Shown in pieces: positions 63,701 through 64,000 of a stretch of DNA of 64,000 bases (position 1 is its first letter; each line of letters starts with the position of its first letter). Origin of the DNA: Gemmatimonadetes bacterium T265 (GTDB lineage Bacteria > Gemmatimonadota > Gemmatimonadetes > Gemmatimonadales > Gemmatimonadaceae); assembly GCA_019973575.1 (NCBI GenBank), contig BPUI01000002.1, forward strand, positions 620,001-684,000, read 5' to 3'. Under the pieces are notes generated by a model. It saw only the letters and a program-made list of their open reading frames with translations, did no database searches and was not told the origin of the DNA. Both the position numbers and the translations under genes were made by a program.

Positions 63701-63964
63701 CGTCGTCGACGTGAATCCGACGCGCCGCACGCGCACCTGCTGCGTGCCCGCCGGCACGCCGACGATCCGGTAGCGTCCCTGCTGATCGGTGATCGCGCCC
63801 CGCTGTGTGCCGACGACCGAGACCTGCGCCTCCGCCACCGGGCGCCCGCTCGAGCGGTCCGTGACGACGCCGGTGATCACCCCGGCCGTCTGCTGTGCCG
63901 ACCCGAGTGCGGGCGTGATGGCGGCGACGAGAATCGCCGCGGCAGCTCCAACCTTCCTGGCCAT
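60794..63964 (-). CDS. SusC/RagA-family TonB-linked outer-membrane transporter
   Basis: 1056-residue transporter partner of SusD. ATG 63964 with GGAGGAG 7 nt upstream. The signal peptide is VGAAAAILVAAITPALGSAQ. A carboxypeptidase-like domain follows: GVITGVVTDRSSGRPVAEAQ, QGRYRIVGVPAGTQQVRVRR. The plug has QFSDVLQGKVAGVNLQDASG, GQRIQIRGANSLSLSNEPLI, YIDGVLASNN and VEVLKGPAASAIYGSAAANG, the SusC signature. The rest is the barrel, ending FNTQPPVRTITFRVNVQP. An intact counterpart of the broken receptor at 17.6 kb. Substrate cannot be told; protein fragments or glycans are common for this family. Confidence 0.93.
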   Translation of the reverse strand: MARKVGAAAAILVAAITPALGSAQQTAGVITGVVTDRSSGRPVAEAQVSVVGTQRGAITDQQGRYRIVGVPAGTQQVRVRRVGFTSTTVSVAVTAAEPATANLSVAAAATQLQEVTVNAITGERQQRLETGTNVGRVNVDSLPKGPITQFSDVLQGKVAGVNLQDASGSVGTGQRIQIRGANSLSLSNEPLIYIDGVLASNNKTGFDVGGQDYTRLNDINFEDVDNVEVLKGPAASAIYGSAAANGVILITTKHGRDGAPQYRAFLEGGPVSDKNTYPINYAALTTYTAGQPYYDVPDGGILNIRSILGSSAPYDICPNYKAATGACKQDVVLTFNQLRDSRTTPFQTGSLSTAGLSVSGGNNALTYFLSADKARNFGVLRPNDVDRTNLRTNLTARVGPNANVTVQANYVTSSTVRINNDNSLFSPILSGYFGPAQYITGMESDTVGTPGNRLGAFFGYSNPDFRNVTVNQGIDRFIVSAQGNYTPLSWLRINGNVGLDNVNTLDQQTLDPKFQIPLTQDYIRGFRQAQRSSEHVYTANASATGTFTLAHDLQSTSTVGTIYQEDALTGVYCYGVAIPSGLSSCSATATQFAVQEPFSDFKTVGGFARQEFAYADKLFLSGALRADNNSGLSGGLSYFPQAQASWVISRERFFPRVPTLSLLRLRTAYGQAGQRPGYGQALTSYSNYGSLTGNAEASALLLNNIGNPSLQLERTTETEAGFDAGFGGDRVTIEYTYYGRRTRNELIARPLPPSSGLYTGPNAALGSSSNANIGQVFENLGAVTNKGNEFGLGANIVNTRNFSLSTRLTATTLSNHVVTLGNGVPPIVLGFAGAQQVRVGYTAGGFFATPIKYNDANHDGKLSVSEVSVDSARLIKGENFAYLGPALPTNTQGLSFDVGFLRNFHLSTLFERRAGNKQLNFTEYFRCRTQNSAPYFSECGALSNPNASLASQAAYIGSQYSRFGATTAGYVEDARFVRWRELTLRFDVPQGIASRYFRVRNGLSFSASGRNLKTWTPYTGIDPEVNTYGSQGSFAQGEFNTQPPVRTITFRVNVQP

Positions 63965-64000
63965 GCTGTCTCCTCCGTGGGTACGACGGGGTACGCCGGA

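Overview
The window is a high-GC bacterial chromosome segment. SusC/SusD-type outer-membrane transport, a Ser/Thr kinase with a TolB-like/TPR tail, lipoproteins of the CGSSDSTGP type and the overall gene style point to a soil Gemmatimonadota bacterium (Gemmatirosa-like). The phylum is inference and the genus is not determined.

0-6.9 kb is an intact operon for aromatic catabolism: pobA, pcaC, pcaH, pcaG, a pcaB-pcaD fusion and a single-chain 3-oxoadipate CoA-transferase. Together they take 4-hydroxybenzoate through protocatechuate to 3-oxoadipyl-CoA.

6.9-30.1 kb is an L-rhamnose/rhamnoside locus. It holds two rhamnosidase-type hydrolases, a GH3 enzyme, a SorC-type regulator with palindromic operators, a TonB-dependent receptor, remnants of rhamnose isomerase and lactaldehyde dehydrogenase, a ribose-type ABC transporter, and lutABC for lactate oxidation. 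Most of its core is broken: two in-frame amber codons, five frameshifts, a 16-bp tandem duplication and a large internal deletion. An IS5-type element sits one codon before the receptor stop. Genes on both sides of this block are intact, which argues for gene decay rather than random sequence error.

30.2-38.4 kb carries small unrelated genes, a large kinase and a CusA-type RND pump whose 5' end is cut off by insertion sequences.

38.4-50.8 kb is a mobile-element zone that contains a decayed chromosomal integron. A truncated intI (minus strand) is followed, behind an IS3 element, by four cassettes on the minus strand: two small membrane proteins, a toxin-antitoxin pair and an unknown membrane-anchored protein. 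Each is followed by a near-uniform 117-120 bp attC site. Two attC sites are split by IS110-superfamily elements of two different types, and one of these insertions is flanked by CT dinucleotides. IntI has the same orientation as the cassettes, the reverse of the usual layout.

51.1-64 kb returns to core genome: five tRNA genes with their own promoter and terminator, a primary-type sigma factor, an MlaF-type ATPase, a Nudix hydrolase, the F1 ATP synthase genes atpA-G-D-C, a strong terminator, and a SusD/SusC pair. Across the whole window the 7-mer GTTAGGC/GCCTAAC is strongly over-represented (43 exact copies by hand count) in coding and non-coding DNA. It is the same sequence as the integron attC core.
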